Positions 52,078 through 62,683 of a stretch of DNA of 64,000 nt are shown here, in pieces. The translations under genes and the position numbers were made by a program. A model generated the notes under the pieces. That model did no database searches and had not been told where the DNA came from. It saw only the letters and a program-made list of their open reading frames with translations. Origin of the DNA: Roseomonas sp. (GTDB taxonomy: Bacteria; Pseudomonadota; Alphaproteobacteria; Acetobacterales; Acetobacteraceae); assembly GCA_020249775.1 (NCBI GenBank), contig JADCFA010000023.1, positions 248,001 through 312,000 of the forward strand. The letters run 5' to 3'. Within the stretch, counting starts at the first letter, position 1. Every line of letters begins with the position of its first letter.

Positions 52078-53724
52078 TTAAACCCTGATCACGTGGATTT
52101 CGACATTGGGCCGCTTCTTGAAGCGCCGCCCCAAAGCCTTGCGCAAGGCAGCGCGGAGCGATTCGCGTAAGCTTTCATCATCATCGCGCAAGCCCGCCGG
52201 CAGATCGGTAATGCTGCGGCGAAGCTCGGCGGCAACCAGCCTCGGTTCGGGGTCCTGTTCGGCGAAAAGCCCGGGCGCGGTGATCATGGGATCACCCAGC
52301 ACCCTGCCCTGCCGGTCCAAAGCGACAGAAGCCAGCACCACGCCATTGAACATCATGCGCCGGCGCGCGGCGATCACATCGCCATCCAAGGGCAGCAGCC
52401 TTTCGCCATCCACGGCAAGCCGGCCGGTGGGAACAGCTTCAATCACCTCAGCCCGATTGCCGGAAAGGCGCAGCACATCGCCATCATTCAGCAACACAGG
52501 CTTGGCGCCGGCAGCGCGCGCCAGATCCGCATGTTCCTGCATGTGCCGCCATTCGCCATGCACCGGCACCGCAATGCGTGGCTTCACCAATTCATATAGG
52601 CGGCGCAATTCATCACGCGCCGGATGGCCGGAGACATGCACCATGGCCTGTTCATCCGTGATGACGCGACAACCGCGGCGCACCAGCCCATCCTGCACGC
52701 GCTGAATGGCGACCTCATTCCCCGGTATCTGGCGGGAGGAGAAGATCACCGTATCGCCCTCACCCAATGCAATCGCCGGGTGCTTGTCTTCCGCGATCTT
52801 TGCCATGGCGGAACGTGGCTCACCCTGGCTGCCCGTGCAAATCAGCAGGATTTCATCATCGGGCAGGAAGCCCGCTTCTTCCTCATCCAAAAAGGGCGGC
52901 AGGGATTTAAGATAACCGCATTCGCGCGCCGAGGCTTCCATATTGCGCAAAGACCGCCCGAGCAGCGCCACTTGCCGCCCTGCCGCGCGGCCCGCGACCG
53001 CAATGCTTTCCATGCGCGCGATATTGGACGCGAAGCAGGTAACGGCGATCCGCCCCTTGATGACCTTGATCAATTCCGTGAGCGCGGCACGCACTTCCGC
53101 CTCACTCCCCGACTGGCCTTCAACCAAGGCATTGGTGGAATCGCATACCATGGCAAGCACGCCTTCGGCGCCAAGCCTGGCGAAAGCATCCTCATCCGTT
53201 GGCGCACCGATCATTGGCGTGGGATCAAGCTTCCAATCGCCCGTGTGCAAAACAAGGCCATAGGGTGTGCGCAGCACGAGCGCCTGGGCTTCCGGGATGG
53301 AGTGCGTGACGGGGATGAAGCCGCAATCAAAAGGACCAAGCTTCACGCGCCCGCCCGGCGGCAATTCCAGCAGGCGCACTTCATGGATCATCCCCGCTTC
53401 GCCAAGCTTGCGGCGCAGCACGGAAAGCACGAAGGCGGTGCCATAGATCGGGCAGCGCAATTGCCGCCACAAATGCACGACCGCGCCGATATGGTCTTCA
53501 TGCGCATGGGTGATGATCAGCGCTTGCAGGGCGGCGCGATGTTCCGCAAGCCAGGCGGCATCGGGCACCATGACATCCACTTCCGGCTGATCCGGCCCGG
53601 CAAAGCCAAGCCCGCAATCCACCGCCAGCAAGGCGCCATCACAGCGATAGACATTAAGGTTCATTCCGATCTCACCCGTCCCGCCCAGCGGGATGAAGGC
53701 AAGATCGCCAGTCATGACATTCAT
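52078..53724 (-). CDS. rnj: Ribonuclease J
   Basis: A metallo-beta-lactamase/beta-CASP ribonuclease (5'-3' exo and endo activity) for mRNA decay and rRNA maturation. 548 residues from ATG 53724, giving the usual short start before FIPLGGTGEIGMN. Zinc ligands are in THAHEDHIG (H73, H75, D77, H78), then PVTHSIPEA and HTGDWKLDP. The beta-CASP part has CTGSQGEPRSAMAKIA and VHVSGHPARDELRRLYELVKP. The C-terminal domain is the short form. It starts 4 bases after coaX. Confidence 0.95.
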   Translation of the reverse strand: MNVMTGDLAFIPLGGTGEIGMNLNVYRCDGALLAVDCGLGFAGPDQPEVDVMVPDAAWLAEHRAALQALIITHAHEDHIGAVVHLWRQLRCPIYGTAFVLSVLRRKLGEAGMIHEVRLLELPPGGRVKLGPFDCGFIPVTHSIPEAQALVLRTPYGLVLHTGDWKLDPTPMIGAPTDEDAFARLGAEGVLAMVCDSTNALVEGQSGSEAEVRAALTELIKVIKGRIAVTCFASNIARMESIAVAGRAAGRQVALLGRSLRNMEASARECGYLKSLPPFLDEEEAGFLPDDEILLICTGSQGEPRSAMAKIAEDKHPAIALGEGDTVIFSSRQIPGNEVAIQRVQDGLVRRGCRVITDEQAMVHVSGHPARDELRRLYELVKPRIAVPVHGEWRHMQEHADLARAAGAKPVLLNDGDVLRLSGNRAEVIEAVPTGRLAVDGERLLPLDGDVIAARRRMMFNGVVLASVALDRQGRVLGDPMITAPGLFAEQDPEPRLVAAELRRSITDLPAGLRDDDESLRESLRAALRKALGRRFKKRPNVEIHVIRV

Positions 53725-53728
53725 GGTG

Positions 53729-54547
53729 CTAATCAGAATCCGAACGGAGAGGATCGCGAAGCGCGCTTTGGTGGAAGACAGATGAAGGATTGCGCTCGGC
53801 CAGCAGGCGCAACCCTTCAAGGGTTATGTCGGGATCGGTTCTTTCAATGACAAGGGTGCCCTCGGCGAATAGCGGGGCAAGACCACCTGTGCCGATCACC
53901 TTCATCGCGCCGCCAAATTCCGCCTTGATGCGGGAGACGATGCCCTCCACCAGGCCGACATAGCCCCAATAAATGCCCGATTGCATGGCGGGCACGGTGG
54001 CCCGGCCAATGACGGATTGCGGTCGGCCAATGCCAATGCGCGGCAGCCGGGCAGCCGCTTTATGCAACGCCTCGATGGAAAGATTGATGCCGGGCGAAAT
54101 GGCGCCCCCCAGATAGGACCCATCGCCATCCACCACATCAAAAGTGGTGGCAGTGCCGAAATCAATCACGATCAGCGGCCCGCCATAACGTGTATGGGCG
54201 GCGAGCGCATTCAGCAGGCGGTCAGCGCCGACTTCTTCCGGCCGATCCACGCGAATGGCGAAACCCCAATCAAGGGGCGCGCGTGCAATCAGCGGTTCGC
54301 AATCCATCCATTCGCGGCAAAGCCGCCGCAGATTGTAAAGCGCCGCCGGCACCACCGTGCCAATCACGCAGCGCAGGATATCATCGGGCTTCACGCCGGC
54401 GTGTTGGAAAAGTGCCAGCAGCCAAACCGCATATTCATCCGAAGTGCGATCCGCGCGCGTGGCAATGCGCCAACGCCCGCGCCATTGCGTGCCGTCATGG
54501 ACCGCGAAAACGACATTGGTATTGCCGGCATCAATGGCGAGTAGCAT
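53729..54547 (-). CDS. coaX: Type III pantothenate kinase
   Basis: Catalyses the first step of coenzyme A synthesis. 272 residues of the ASKHA fold: the phosphate 1 motif is [14 protein letters not shown], phosphate 2 is [22 protein letters not shown], and the adenosine motif lies near [12 protein letters not shown]. The [14 protein letters not shown] and [11 protein letters not shown] segments place pantothenate. CoaX replaces CoaA in many bacteria, including most alphaproteobacteria. It lies 3 bases downstream of birA. Confidence 0.96.
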   Translation of the reverse strand: MLLAIDAGNTNVVFAVHDGTQWRGRWRIATRADRTSDEYAVWLLALFQHAGVKPDDILRCVIGTVVPAALYNLRRLCREWMDCEPLIARAPLDWGFAIRVDRPEEVGADRLLNALAAHTRYGGPLIVIDFGTATTFDVVDGDGSYLGGAISPGINLSIEALHKAAARLPRIGIGRPQSVIGRATVPAMQSGIYWGYVGLVEGIVSRIKAEFGGAMKVIGTGGLAPLFAEGTLVIERTDPDITLEGLRLLAERNPSSVFHQSALRDPLRSDSD

Positions 54548-54550
54548 GGG

Positions 54551-55300
54551 TCAGATGATCTCCCCGGCCAGAATAAGCTGAACTTCGCTGCCTTTGGCAA
54601 GCTTGAGCGCACCTTCGGGAGATAGCCCGGCGAAGGCGCCTTCGATCAGCGCGCCATCACGCTTGAATGACACGGCTGCGCCCATGGTGGGGCCATGGCG
54701 GAGCCAGGCATGGCAGATGGGCGTGAAACCTTGGGCAAGGCGGGTTTCATGCCAATGGGCGAGGTTTTGCAGCAACACCGCCGCCAAGATCTCTGGCGCG
54801 GGTGGTGCCGGCAGGAATTCCGCAAGGCAGGCAGTGGCGCGGTCCGGCAGATTTGGCTTGCTCGTGATATTCACGCCGATGCCGATGCACATCCAATCAA
54901 GCGCGTTATTCGTGGCTACGCCGGTTTCAACCAGAATGCCCGCGGCCTTGGCGCCACCCAACAGCAGATCATTCGGCCATTTCAAGGTGAGTTTCGCGGC
55001 TTCCGGTAGCAGCGTTTTGATCGTTTCCGCCAAGGCCACCGCCGCAACGAAGGACCATTGCGGTGCCTCACGCAGCGCCACGGCGGGGCGCAGCAGCACC
55101 GAAAGATAGAGGTTGCCCGCAGGGCTTTCCCATCCCCTGCCCTGCCTTCCCCTACCGGCGCTTTGGCGCCGCGCCAGAATGGCGAGCCCTTCGGCTTTGC
55201 CGGCTTTGGCGCGCTGCTTCAGCGTGGTTGAGGTGCTTTCCAGCACTTCATGGCATTCAAGGCGAAACTGCACGCGCGCTTCCTGCCGCGCGCCCGGCAT
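54551..55300 (-). CDS. birA: Biotin--[acetyl-CoA-carboxylase] ligase
   Basis: Attaches biotin to carboxyl-carrier proteins. 249 residues, catalytic and C-terminal domains only; the DNA-binding repressor domain of E. coli BirA is absent, so it is a pure ligase. Motifs are STSTTLKQRAKAG, the biotinyl-AMP loop SAGRGRQGRGWESPAGNLYLS, and LTLKWPNDLLLGGAKAAGILVE. The start codon shares its first base with the nuoN stop. Its place after nuoN is standard in this class. Confidence 0.95.
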   Translation of the reverse strand: MPGARQEARVQFRLECHEVLESTSTTLKQRAKAGKAEGLAILARRQSAGRGRQGRGWESPAGNLYLSVLLRPAVALREAPQWSFVAAVALAETIKTLLPEAAKLTLKWPNDLLLGGAKAAGILVETGVATNNALDWMCIGIGVNITSKPNLPDRATACLAEFLPAPPAPEILAAVLLQNLAHWHETRLAQGFTPICHAWLRHGPTMGAAVSFKRDGALIEGAFAGLSPEGALKLAKGSEVQLILAGEII

Positions 55301-56721
55301 TAACCGAGCAGCGCGGAGACCGCTTCCTGCGCCGCGCGCACCAAAGGTGCCGGCATCAGGAAGAATAGCGTGGTGAAAATACCGGAAATGGCCATCACCA
55401 TTGTCAGCGTCTGCGGACGCGCATCGAGCGGCGCCTGCACCTCATCAAAATACATCACCTTGACGACGCGCAGATAATAGAAGGCCGAAATGACGGAAGT
55501 GAGCACACCCACCACCGCCAGCGTCCAGAAGCCGCCCTGCACCGCAGCCAGAAAGACGTAGAGCTTCCCGAAGAAGCCCGCGAGCGGCGGAATGCCAGCC
55601 ATGGAGAACATGAAAATCGTCATCCACATCGCCATGGCCGGATCGGTCTTGCCAAGCCCGGCCAGGTCTTCAATACGCGACACGGCCTTGCCCTGACGAC
55701 GCATGGCGATCAGCACCGCAAAGGCGCCGAGGTTCATGGCAAGGTAGATTGCCATATAGACAGCCAAGCCATGCAGGCCCTCATCACTCGCGACCGCAAG
55801 GCCCATCAGCGCATAGCCGACATGGCCGATCGAGGAATAGGCCATCAGCCTTTTGATATCGCGCTGCCCAACCGCGGCGAGCGCGCCCAGCACCATGGAA
55901 GCGAGAGACACAAGGATGATCACCTGCTGCCATTGCGCGGCAAGATCCGCAAAAGGCCCGGCGAGCACGCGGGTGAGCAGGGCAATCGCCGCCACTTTCG
56001 GCGCGGCGGCGAAGAAGGCGGTGACCGGTGTGGGGGCACCTTCATAGACATCGGGCGTCCACATATGGAAGGGCACGGCGGAAACCTTGAAGGCAAGGCC
56101 AGCGAGGATGAAGATCAACCCAACCGTCAGCCCCTGGCTGCGGCCAGCGGGATCAAGCAGGGCAAGCGCAATACGCTCAAAACTTGTCGTGCCGGCAAAG
56201 CCATAAACCAACGACGCACCATAGAGGAAAAGGCCCGACGCCAAGGCGCCCAGCACGAAATATTTCAAGCCGGCTTCGGCGGATTGTTCATTATCCCGAT
56301 GAAAGGCCGCAACCACGTAAAGACTGAGCGAGAGCAATTCCAGGCCGATATAGACAGTCATGAAATCATTGGCGCTCAACATGATCAGCATGCCGAGTGT
56401 GGCGAATAGCAGCAGTACCGGATATTCGAAGCGATCGAGCCCTTCGCGCGTGTTGAAATCCAGCGCCATCAGCATGCCAATGGCTGCCCCCAGCAGCACC
56501 AACAGCTTCATGAAGCGTGCAAAGCCATCGGAGATCACCTGACCGGCGAAGCCCGTGCCATCCGGCACGGTCAGCACCAGGGCCGCGGTCACCACCAAAG
56601 CGCCGATGGACGCCATGGTGCAGCCGAAGAACATATTCTGCCGCGGCAGCACACCAATCATCAGAATGGCAAGGCCGGCACAGGCCAGCACAATTTCGGG
56701 CAGGGCGAGCATCCAATTCAT
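55300..56721 (-). CDS. nuoN: NADH-quinone oxidoreductase subunit N
   Basis: Antiporter-like proton-pumping subunit of complex I. 473 residues with about 14 transmembrane helices. The lysine/histidine channel residues are in KYFVLGALASGLFLYGASLVYG, AFKVSAVPFHMWTPDVYEGAPTPVTAFF and RDIKRLMAYSSIGHVGYALMG. The ATG at 56721 (MNWMLALPEIVL) was chosen over a start 26 codons upstream, which would enter nuoM. The last of the nuo genes. Confidence 0.96.
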   Translation of the reverse strand: MNWMLALPEIVLACAGLAILMIGVLPRQNMFFGCTMASIGALVVTAALVLTVPDGTGFAGQVISDGFARFMKLLVLLGAAIGMLMALDFNTREGLDRFEYPVLLLFATLGMLIMLSANDFMTVYIGLELLSLSLYVVAAFHRDNEQSAEAGLKYFVLGALASGLFLYGASLVYGFAGTTSFERIALALLDPAGRSQGLTVGLIFILAGLAFKVSAVPFHMWTPDVYEGAPTPVTAFFAAAPKVAAIALLTRVLAGPFADLAAQWQQVIILVSLASMVLGALAAVGQRDIKRLMAYSSIGHVGYALMGLAVASDEGLHGLAVYMAIYLAMNLGAFAVLIAMRRQGKAVSRIEDLAGLGKTDPAMAMWMTIFMFSMAGIPPLAGFFGKLYVFLAAVQGGFWTLAVVGVLTSVISAFYYLRVVKVMYFDEVQAPLDARPQTLTMVMAISGIFTTLFFLMPAPLVRAAQEAVSALLG

Positions 56722-56725
56722 GATC

Positions 56726-58237
56726 TTACAACCCCGCGAGCCGTGCCGCACCAAGCGCGGCGTGATGCCGTTCCACCAGCGCAGCGACTGAGGCTTCAAA
56801 GAAGGACAGGAAGCTTTGCGGATAAATCCCCATCCAGATTGTCAGAAGGATGAGCGGCGCAAATACCGCATATTCGCGCGGCGAAAGATCAAGCAGGCCG
56901 CGCAAATCATCGCGCGTGATGCGCCCGAAGACGACGCGGCGATAAAGATAGAGCATGTAAGCCGCGCCCAGGATCATGCCGAGTGCGGCGCCAAAGGCGA
57001 CCCAGGGGTTCACCTTCCAGGCACCCAAAATCACCAGCAATTCACCGGGGAAACCCGCAAGCCCAGGCAGCGCGACGGAAGCCATGGTGAACAGCATGAA
57101 CACCAGCGCATAGGCCGGCATGATCTTGGCGACCCCGCCATAGCGCGCGATTTCGCGCGAATGCACCCGGTCATATAAAACGCCCACGCAAAGGAATAGC
57201 GCGCTGGAAACCACGCCATGCGAGAGCATGGTGAATAAGGCGCCCGACAACCCCTGCTGCGTGAAGGTAAAAATGCCAAGCGTGACAATGCCCATATGCG
57301 CGACCGATGAATAGGCGATCAGCTTCTTCATATCTTCCTGCGCCAATGCCACCAGTGAGGTATAGACAATGGCGACAATGGAAAGCGCAAAAATCCAGGG
57401 CGCGAATTCCGCACTCGCGACCGGCAGCAAGGGCAGGCTGAAGCGCAGGAACCCGTAAGCGCCCATCTTCAGCAAGACGCCCGCCAGAATGACAGAGCCC
57501 GCCGTGGGTGCTTCCACATGCGCATCCGGCAGCCAGGTATGCACTGGCCACATCGGCACCTTGACGGCGAAGGAGGCAAAGAAGGCCAGGAAAATCCAGG
57601 TTTGCAGCGATGGCGGAATGGTGAGCGTAAAGAGCTCCACGATGTCCGTCGTGCCGGCCTTGTACCAAAGCAGCAGAATGGCGAGCAGCATGAGGACGGA
57701 GCCAAGCAAGGTATATAAAAACAGCTTGAACGCCGCATAGACACGCCGCTGCCCGCCCCAAACGCCGATGATCAGGAACATCGGGATCAGCACGCCTTCG
57801 AAGAAGATATAGAAAACCACAAAATCGAGCGCGCAGAACATGCCGACCATCATGGTCTCAAGGATCAGGAAGGCGATCATGTATTCGCGCACCCGGTTCT
57901 GCACCGCTTCCCAGGAAGACAGGATGCAAATGGGTGTCAGCAGGGTCGAGAGCAGCACAAACAGCACCGAAATGCCATCTACGCCCATGTGATAGGTGAC
58001 GCCAAAATCCGCGAGCCAATCAAGCCGTTCGACGAATTGGAACTCGGCTTCGTTCTTGTCGAAGCGGAACCACAGCACGAGCGACAGCATGAAGGTGATC
58101 AGGCTGGTCCAAAGCGCGGTCCAGCGTGCATTGCTGGCGACTGTCTGCTCGTCACCCCGCACGGCAAGGATGATTGCCACCCCCGCCAAGGGCAGGAAGG
58201 TCAGCAGGCTGAGCAAGGGGAAACCGACACCCATCAT
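56726..58237 (-). CDS. nuoM: NADH-quinone oxidoreductase subunit M
   Basis: Antiporter-like subunit of 503 residues and about 14 transmembrane helices. It shows VTYHMGVDGISVLFVLLSTLLTPICIL, the YIFFEGVLIPMFLIIGVWGG glutamate helix (conserved Glu in helix 5), VKVPMWPVHTWLPDAHVEAPTAGSVILAGVLLKMG, and QEDMKKLIAYSSVAHMGIV. It lies 4 bases upstream of nuoN and 2 bases after nuoL. One of the three proton channels of the membrane arm. Confidence 0.97.
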   Translation of the reverse strand: MMGVGFPLLSLLTFLPLAGVAIILAVRGDEQTVASNARWTALWTSLITFMLSLVLWFRFDKNEAEFQFVERLDWLADFGVTYHMGVDGISVLFVLLSTLLTPICILSSWEAVQNRVREYMIAFLILETMMVGMFCALDFVVFYIFFEGVLIPMFLIIGVWGGQRRVYAAFKLFLYTLLGSVLMLLAILLLWYKAGTTDIVELFTLTIPPSLQTWIFLAFFASFAVKVPMWPVHTWLPDAHVEAPTAGSVILAGVLLKMGAYGFLRFSLPLLPVASAEFAPWIFALSIVAIVYTSLVALAQEDMKKLIAYSSVAHMGIVTLGIFTFTQQGLSGALFTMLSHGVVSSALFLCVGVLYDRVHSREIARYGGVAKIMPAYALVFMLFTMASVALPGLAGFPGELLVILGAWKVNPWVAFGAALGMILGAAYMLYLYRRVVFGRITRDDLRGLLDLSPREYAVFAPLILLTIWMGIYPQSFLSFFEASVAALVERHHAALGAARLAGL

Positions 58238-58239
58238 CT

Positions 58240-60150
58240 TCAGCCCCCGAACAGCAGCAGAGAAACAAGCACAACAAGCCCCACAATCATGGTGAAGGCG
58301 TAACTCGCAACACGGCCGGTTTGCAGCGATACCGCCTGACGCGCTGCCCCCGCCACTGATGCGGCAAGGCCATTGGGCACACCATCAATGATGCGCACAT
58401 CGCCGATCTTCCAAAAACCACGCGCGAGTGCACGTGCCGGGCGGACAAAGATTGCGTCATAAAGCTCATCAAAATACCATTTGTTGAGCAGGAAGCGATG
58501 CACGCCGGGCAGCGCATTCGCCAGCGTCGCCGGCAGATGGGGCACGAACATATACATCACGTAAGCGAGTGCGATGCCGCCAAGCCCGACAATGGTTGGC
58601 GCCAGCGGCACCCAGCCTGGCACTTCATGCACATGATGCATGATGTGATTATGCGGCGCATTGACGATGGCGCCGTTCCAGAATTCTTCCCAGTGATGGC
58701 CGATGAAGGAAGGCGCAAAGACCGCACCGGCAAACACCGCGCCCACCGCCAGCAACAGCAACGGCACCAGCATCACCGCCGGGCTTTCATGCACATGTTC
58801 CATGGTGTGGTGATCCGCCCGCGGCGCGCCATGGAAGGTCAGGATCAGCAGGCGCCAGGAATAGAAGGCAGTCAGGAAGGCCGCGAGCAAGCCGCAGATG
58901 AAGGCGTACATCCCAACGCCGGAATGCGCCGCATAAGCCGCTTCCAGCACGAAATCCTTGGAATAATACCCAGCGAAATAGGGCACTCCCGCAAGCGCCA
59001 GAGAACCAATCCACATCACCGCATAGGTCACCGGGATCTTCTTCCAGATACCACCCATTTTGCGAATATCCTGTTCTTCCGACATGGCGTGGATCACCGA
59101 ACCGGCAGAAAGGAACAGCAGCGCCTTGAAGAAGGCATGGGTGAAAAGATGGAAAATCGCGCCCTGATAAGCACCAACCCCGGCCGCGAAGAACATATAG
59201 CCAAGCTGCGAACAGGTGGAATAGGCAATGATGCGCTTGATGTCGTTCTGCACGCAGCCAATGGTCGCGGCGAATAGCGCGGTTGAAGCGCCCACCACGG
59301 TCACGATGGCAAGTGCTGTCGGTGCATATTCAAAGACCGGCGACATGCGCGCCACCAGAAACACGCCAGTGGTCACCATGGTTGCGGCATGGATCAGCGC
59401 GGAAACGGGGGTCGGGCCTTCCATCGCATCCGGCAACCAGGTGTGCAGGCCAAGCTGTGCGGACTTACCGCAGGCGCCGAGGAAGAGCAGGATGCAAATC
59501 ACCTCATAGGCTGGCAGGCCGGCGAAGCGCGCATCCTTGTGTTGATCAATGGTGCCAAAAATTTCGCTGAATTCGATGGACCCAAACACCCAAAAGGTCA
59601 GGCAAAGCCCCAGCATGAAGAAAAGATCGCCCACGCGATTGACGATGAAGGCCTTCATCGCCGCGGCACAGGCGCTTTCCTTTTCATACCAATACCCAAT
59701 CAGCAGATAGGAAGCGAGGCCAACACCTTCCCAGCCAAAGAACAGCTGCACCAGATTATCCGCTGTCACCAGCATCAACATCATGAAGGTAAACAGCGAC
59801 AAATAGGCAAAGAAGCGCGGCGTGGTCGGGTCATGCGACATATAGCCGACGCTATAAAGATGGATCAGCGTGGAAATGCAGGTGACCATCGCCACCATCA
59901 CCACACTCAGCGTGTCATAGCGCAGCGCCCAATCAAGCCCGAAGGACCCAACATCCAGGAAGCGCAGCAGCACCACGGTTTGCGGCGCATGGCCCAAGGC
60001 CACCTCAACAAAGGAAGCCACACCGCATATCGCGGCCAGCGCCATGCACAGCACAGTGACCCATTGCGAAGCCTTGTCGCCAATCCAGCGACCAAAGAAA
60101 CCCGCAATGGTCGCACCCAGCAGCGGGAAGAAAACGGCGCCGACAAACAT
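58240..60150 (-). CDS. nuoL: NADH-quinone oxidoreductase subunit L
   Basis: The distal antiporter-like subunit, 636 residues. It has a core of about 14 helices, a lateral amphipathic helix, and a final membrane anchor (ASYAFTMIVGLVVLVSLLLF). Key segments are FFGWEGVGLASYLLIGYWYEK (conserved Glu), CGKSAQLGLHTWLPDAMEGPTPVSALIHAATMV, and QNDIKRIIAYSTCSQLGYMF. A His-rich periplasmic loop (HHTMEHVHES, HNHIMHHVHE) is usual in alphaproteobacterial NuoL. Confidence 0.97.
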   Translation of the reverse strand: MFVGAVFFPLLGATIAGFFGRWIGDKASQWVTVLCMALAAICGVASFVEVALGHAPQTVVLLRFLDVGSFGLDWALRYDTLSVVMVAMVTCISTLIHLYSVGYMSHDPTTPRFFAYLSLFTFMMLMLVTADNLVQLFFGWEGVGLASYLLIGYWYEKESACAAAMKAFIVNRVGDLFFMLGLCLTFWVFGSIEFSEIFGTIDQHKDARFAGLPAYEVICILLFLGACGKSAQLGLHTWLPDAMEGPTPVSALIHAATMVTTGVFLVARMSPVFEYAPTALAIVTVVGASTALFAATIGCVQNDIKRIIAYSTCSQLGYMFFAAGVGAYQGAIFHLFTHAFFKALLFLSAGSVIHAMSEEQDIRKMGGIWKKIPVTYAVMWIGSLALAGVPYFAGYYSKDFVLEAAYAAHSGVGMYAFICGLLAAFLTAFYSWRLLILTFHGAPRADHHTMEHVHESPAVMLVPLLLLAVGAVFAGAVFAPSFIGHHWEEFWNGAIVNAPHNHIMHHVHEVPGWVPLAPTIVGLGGIALAYVMYMFVPHLPATLANALPGVHRFLLNKWYFDELYDAIFVRPARALARGFWKIGDVRIIDGVPNGLAASVAGAARQAVSLQTGRVASYAFTMIVGLVVLVSLLLFGG

Positions 60151-60154
60151 CGCG

Positions 60155-60463
60155 CTAACCCTTCAGGGTCGAGATATCCTCGACCTCGATCGAACCGCGG
60201 TTGCGGAAGTAAACAACAAGAATGGCAAGGCCAATGGCGGCTTCAGCCGCTGCCACGGTCAGGATGAACATGGTGAAGACCTGGCCCGCCAGATCATTCA
60301 AATGGGCCGAAAACGCCACCAGGTTCAGATTGACCGAAAGCAGGATCAATTCCACCGACATCAGAATGACAATGACATTCTTGCGGTTCAGAAAAATCCC
60401 GAAAATACCAAGGACGAACAGGATAGCCGCCACGGTCAGGAAATGGGACAGGCCGATGGTCAT
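60155..60463 (-). CDS. nuoK: NADH-quinone oxidoreductase subunit K
   Basis: A three-helix membrane subunit of 102 residues. The conserved glutamates are in [20 protein letters not shown] and [13 protein letters not shown], both on the proton path near the quinone site. The ATG at 60463 gives the normal length; the longer open frame would run into nuoJ. One base separates it from the nuoJ stop. Confidence 0.97.
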   Translation of the reverse strand: MTIGLSHFLTVAAILFVLGIFGIFLNRKNVIVILMSVELILLSVNLNLVAFSAHLNDLAGQVFTMFILTVAAAEAAIGLAILVVYFRNRGSIEVEDISTLKG

Positions 60464-60464
60464 G

Positions 60465-61154
60465 TCAGTGATGCCCCCCATGGCCGTGGTGATGCTCAAT
60501 GGGCTTGGGTGCGGCTTCCTCAGGCAATGGCGGACGACGAATGCCAAGCTGCTTAAGCCCCGCACCAGTCGGCACCGATACATTCGTCACAGACCCGGCA
60601 CGCGCGATCTGTTCAGCGATATTCTGCCGCTTGGAATTCGGCTTATCGCGCAGCGTCAGCACAATGGCGCCAATCATCGCGACCAGCAGGATCAGGCCGC
60701 AGCCCTGAAAGAGATAGATGTAATCCGTATAGAAAATACGCCCAAGCGCTTCCGCATTCGCAACATCCGCCGGCGTTTCATTGAGCCGTAGCGCCATGGC
60801 CCCCGGTGCCGCGCGCCAGCCAATCATCACCATGACCAATTGCACCAGCAGCACCAGGCCAATCAGCGCGCCGACTGGTGCATAACGCTGAAAGCCCTCA
60901 CGCAGCCGCGCGAAATCAATATCCAGCATCATGACCACAAACAGGAACAGCACCGCGACCGCGCCGACATAGACAATAACCAAAATCATGGCGAGGAATT
61001 CAGCGCCGGCCAGCAGGAACAACCCAGCCGCATTGAAGAAGGCCAGGATCAGGAACAGCACGCTGTGCACCGGGTTCCGGCTGGTCACCACCATCACGGC
61101 GGAACCGATCAGCACCGCGGCGAAGGCGTAAAAGGCAAGAGCGGCAATCATCAA
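60465..61154 (-). CDS. nuoJ: NADH-quinone oxidoreductase subunit J with His-rich tail
   Basis: A 229-residue membrane subunit with five helices. [49 protein letters not shown] contains the pi-bulge helix, and [19 protein letters not shown] is the last helix. After the usual end comes a 45-residue hydrophilic extension closing with [11 protein letters not shown] (6 His in 10 residues). Such a tail could bind metal ions or may be neutral. Confidence 0.95.
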   Translation of the reverse strand: MMIAALAFYAFAAVLIGSAVMVVTSRNPVHSVLFLILAFFNAAGLFLLAGAEFLAMILVIVYVGAVAVLFLFVVMMLDIDFARLREGFQRYAPVGALIGLVLLVQLVMVMIGWRAAPGAMALRLNETPADVANAEALGRIFYTDYIYLFQGCGLILLVAMIGAIVLTLRDKPNSKRQNIAEQIARAGSVTNVSVPTGAGLKQLGIRRPPLPEEAAPKPIEHHHGHGGHH

Positions 61155-61166
61155 ACGCCCCTTCCC

Positions 61167-61655
61167 TTACCGATACGGCGCATCGAGGCGTAGCCTCTCA
61201 GCCAGCATGGGTTCCCAACGATCGCCATTATCGAGCAGCTTTTCCTTGGTGTAGATGAGTTCTTCCCGCCGCTCGACCGCGAATTCCATATTCGGCCCTT
61301 CGACAATGGCATCTACCGGGCAGGCTTCTTCGCAAAGCCCGCAATAGATGCATTTAGTCATGTCAATGTCGTAGCGCGTGGTGCGGCGGCTCCCATCTTC
61401 GCGGGGTTCGGCTTCAATGGTGATGGCCTGGGCGGGGCAGACAGCTTCACACAGCTTGCAGGCGATGCAGCGTTCTTCGCCATTCGGATAGCGGCGGAGC
61501 GCATGTTCACCCTTGAAGCGTGGCCCAAGCGGCCCGCGTTCATAGGGGTAGTTCAGCGTCACCTTCTTCTTGAAGAAATACTTCAAGGTGAGCGCCATGC
61601 CGGAGACGATTTCCGTGAGCAGCAGGCTACGGGCGACGCGATCGAGAGAAGCCAT
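61167..61655 (-). CDS. nuoI: NADH-quinone oxidoreductase subunit I (8Fe ferredoxin type)
   Basis: A peripheral-arm subunit of 162 residues carrying clusters N6a and N6b, which pass electrons to N2 and quinone. The two binding motifs are [12 protein letters not shown] and [12 protein letters not shown]. The alphaproteobacterial/mitochondrial-type N-terminus ([37 protein letters not shown]) and C-terminus ([15 protein letters not shown]) match the family. It lies 13 bases after nuoH. Confidence 0.98.
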   Translation of the reverse strand: MASLDRVARSLLLTEIVSGMALTLKYFFKKKVTLNYPYERGPLGPRFKGEHALRRYPNGEERCIACKLCEAVCPAQAITIEAEPREDGSRRTTRYDIDMTKCIYCGLCEEACPVDAIVEGPNMEFAVERREELIYTKEKLLDNGDRWEPMLAERLRLDAPYR

Positions 61656-61668
61656 GTTCAGCGCCCTA

Positions 61669-62679
61669 TCAAGCCGGCAGCCAGCCGGTGAGTTTCAGAA
61701 CGGCGGCGGTAATCACCAGCCAGATCAGGCTGAAGGGCAGAAACACCTTCCAGCCAAGCCGCATCAACTGGTCATAGCGATAGCGCGGGAAGGTCGCGCG
61801 CACCCAGATAAAGACGAACAGCAGGAAGCAGACCTTCAGCACGAACCAAATGGGGCCAGGGATCCAGGTAAAGGGTTCAATCGCCAGCGGCGGATACCAG
61901 CCACCCAGGAACAGGATCGTCGTCAGCGACGCCATCAGGATCATATTCGCGTATTCGCCAAGGAAGAATAACGCAAAGGACATGCTGCTGTATTCAACGA
62001 AGAAGCCCGCCACCAATTCGCTTTCGCCTTCCGGTAAGTCAAACGGCGCGCGATTGGTCTCGGCCAGGGTCGAGATGAAGAAAATAACGAACATCGGGAA
62101 GAGCGGAATGAAGAACCAAAGATTCTCCTGCGCCTTCACAATGGCGTTCAGATTGAGCGAGCCCACGCACAGCAGCACGGTCACAATCACAAAACCCATG
62201 CTGACTTCGTAGGACACCATCTGCGCAGCGGAACGCAGCGCGCCGAGGAAGGCATATTTCGAATTGGAAGCCCAACCCGCGATGATGATGCCGTAAACAC
62301 CCAGCGATGAAATGGCGAAAAGATAGAGAATGCCGACATTGATATCGGCAATCGCCCAGCCATCATTCACTGGGATCACCGCCCAGGCCAGCATGGCCAG
62401 CATGAAGGTCAGCATCGGCGCAAACAGGAACAGGAGCTTATTCGCCCCTGTCGGCACAATGGTTTCCTTGAGCAGCATCTTGAGCGCATCGGCAAAGGGC
62501 TGCAGCAAACCAAACGGACCAACGACATTGGGGCCACGACGCATTTGCATCGCCGCCAGCACCTTGCGTTCAGCAAGCGTCAGGAAGGCAACCATCACAA
62601 GCAGCGGCACCAGCAGCGCCAAGGCTTTCGCAACCGTCAGCGCCAAAACACCAATGGGGGAAGCCAGGAATTCGCTCAT
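61669..62679 (-). CDS. nuoH: NADH-quinone oxidoreductase subunit H
   Basis: A quinone-site membrane subunit of 336 residues with eight helices. The signature [37 protein letters not shown] comes first, then the acidic loop [40 protein letters not shown] that faces the quinone tunnel. The ATG at 62679 ([11 protein letters not shown]) was chosen; the longer frame overlaps nuoG. Confidence 0.98.
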   Translation of the reverse strand: MSEFLASPIGVLALTVAKALALLVPLLVMVAFLTLAERKVLAAMQMRRGPNVVGPFGLLQPFADALKMLLKETIVPTGANKLLFLFAPMLTFMLAMLAWAVIPVNDGWAIADINVGILYLFAISSLGVYGIIIAGWASNSKYAFLGALRSAAQMVSYEVSMGFVIVTVLLCVGSLNLNAIVKAQENLWFFIPLFPMFVIFFISTLAETNRAPFDLPEGESELVAGFFVEYSSMSFALFFLGEYANMILMASLTTILFLGGWYPPLAIEPFTWIPGPIWFVLKVCFLLFVFIWVRATFPRYRYDQLMRLGWKVFLPFSLIWLVITAAVLKLTGWLPA

Positions 62680-62683
62680 CGCC

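Noticed and set aside
52624-53850. 408-codon open frame antisense to rnj
   Set aside because: Shadow of ribonuclease J with no recognisable protein features.
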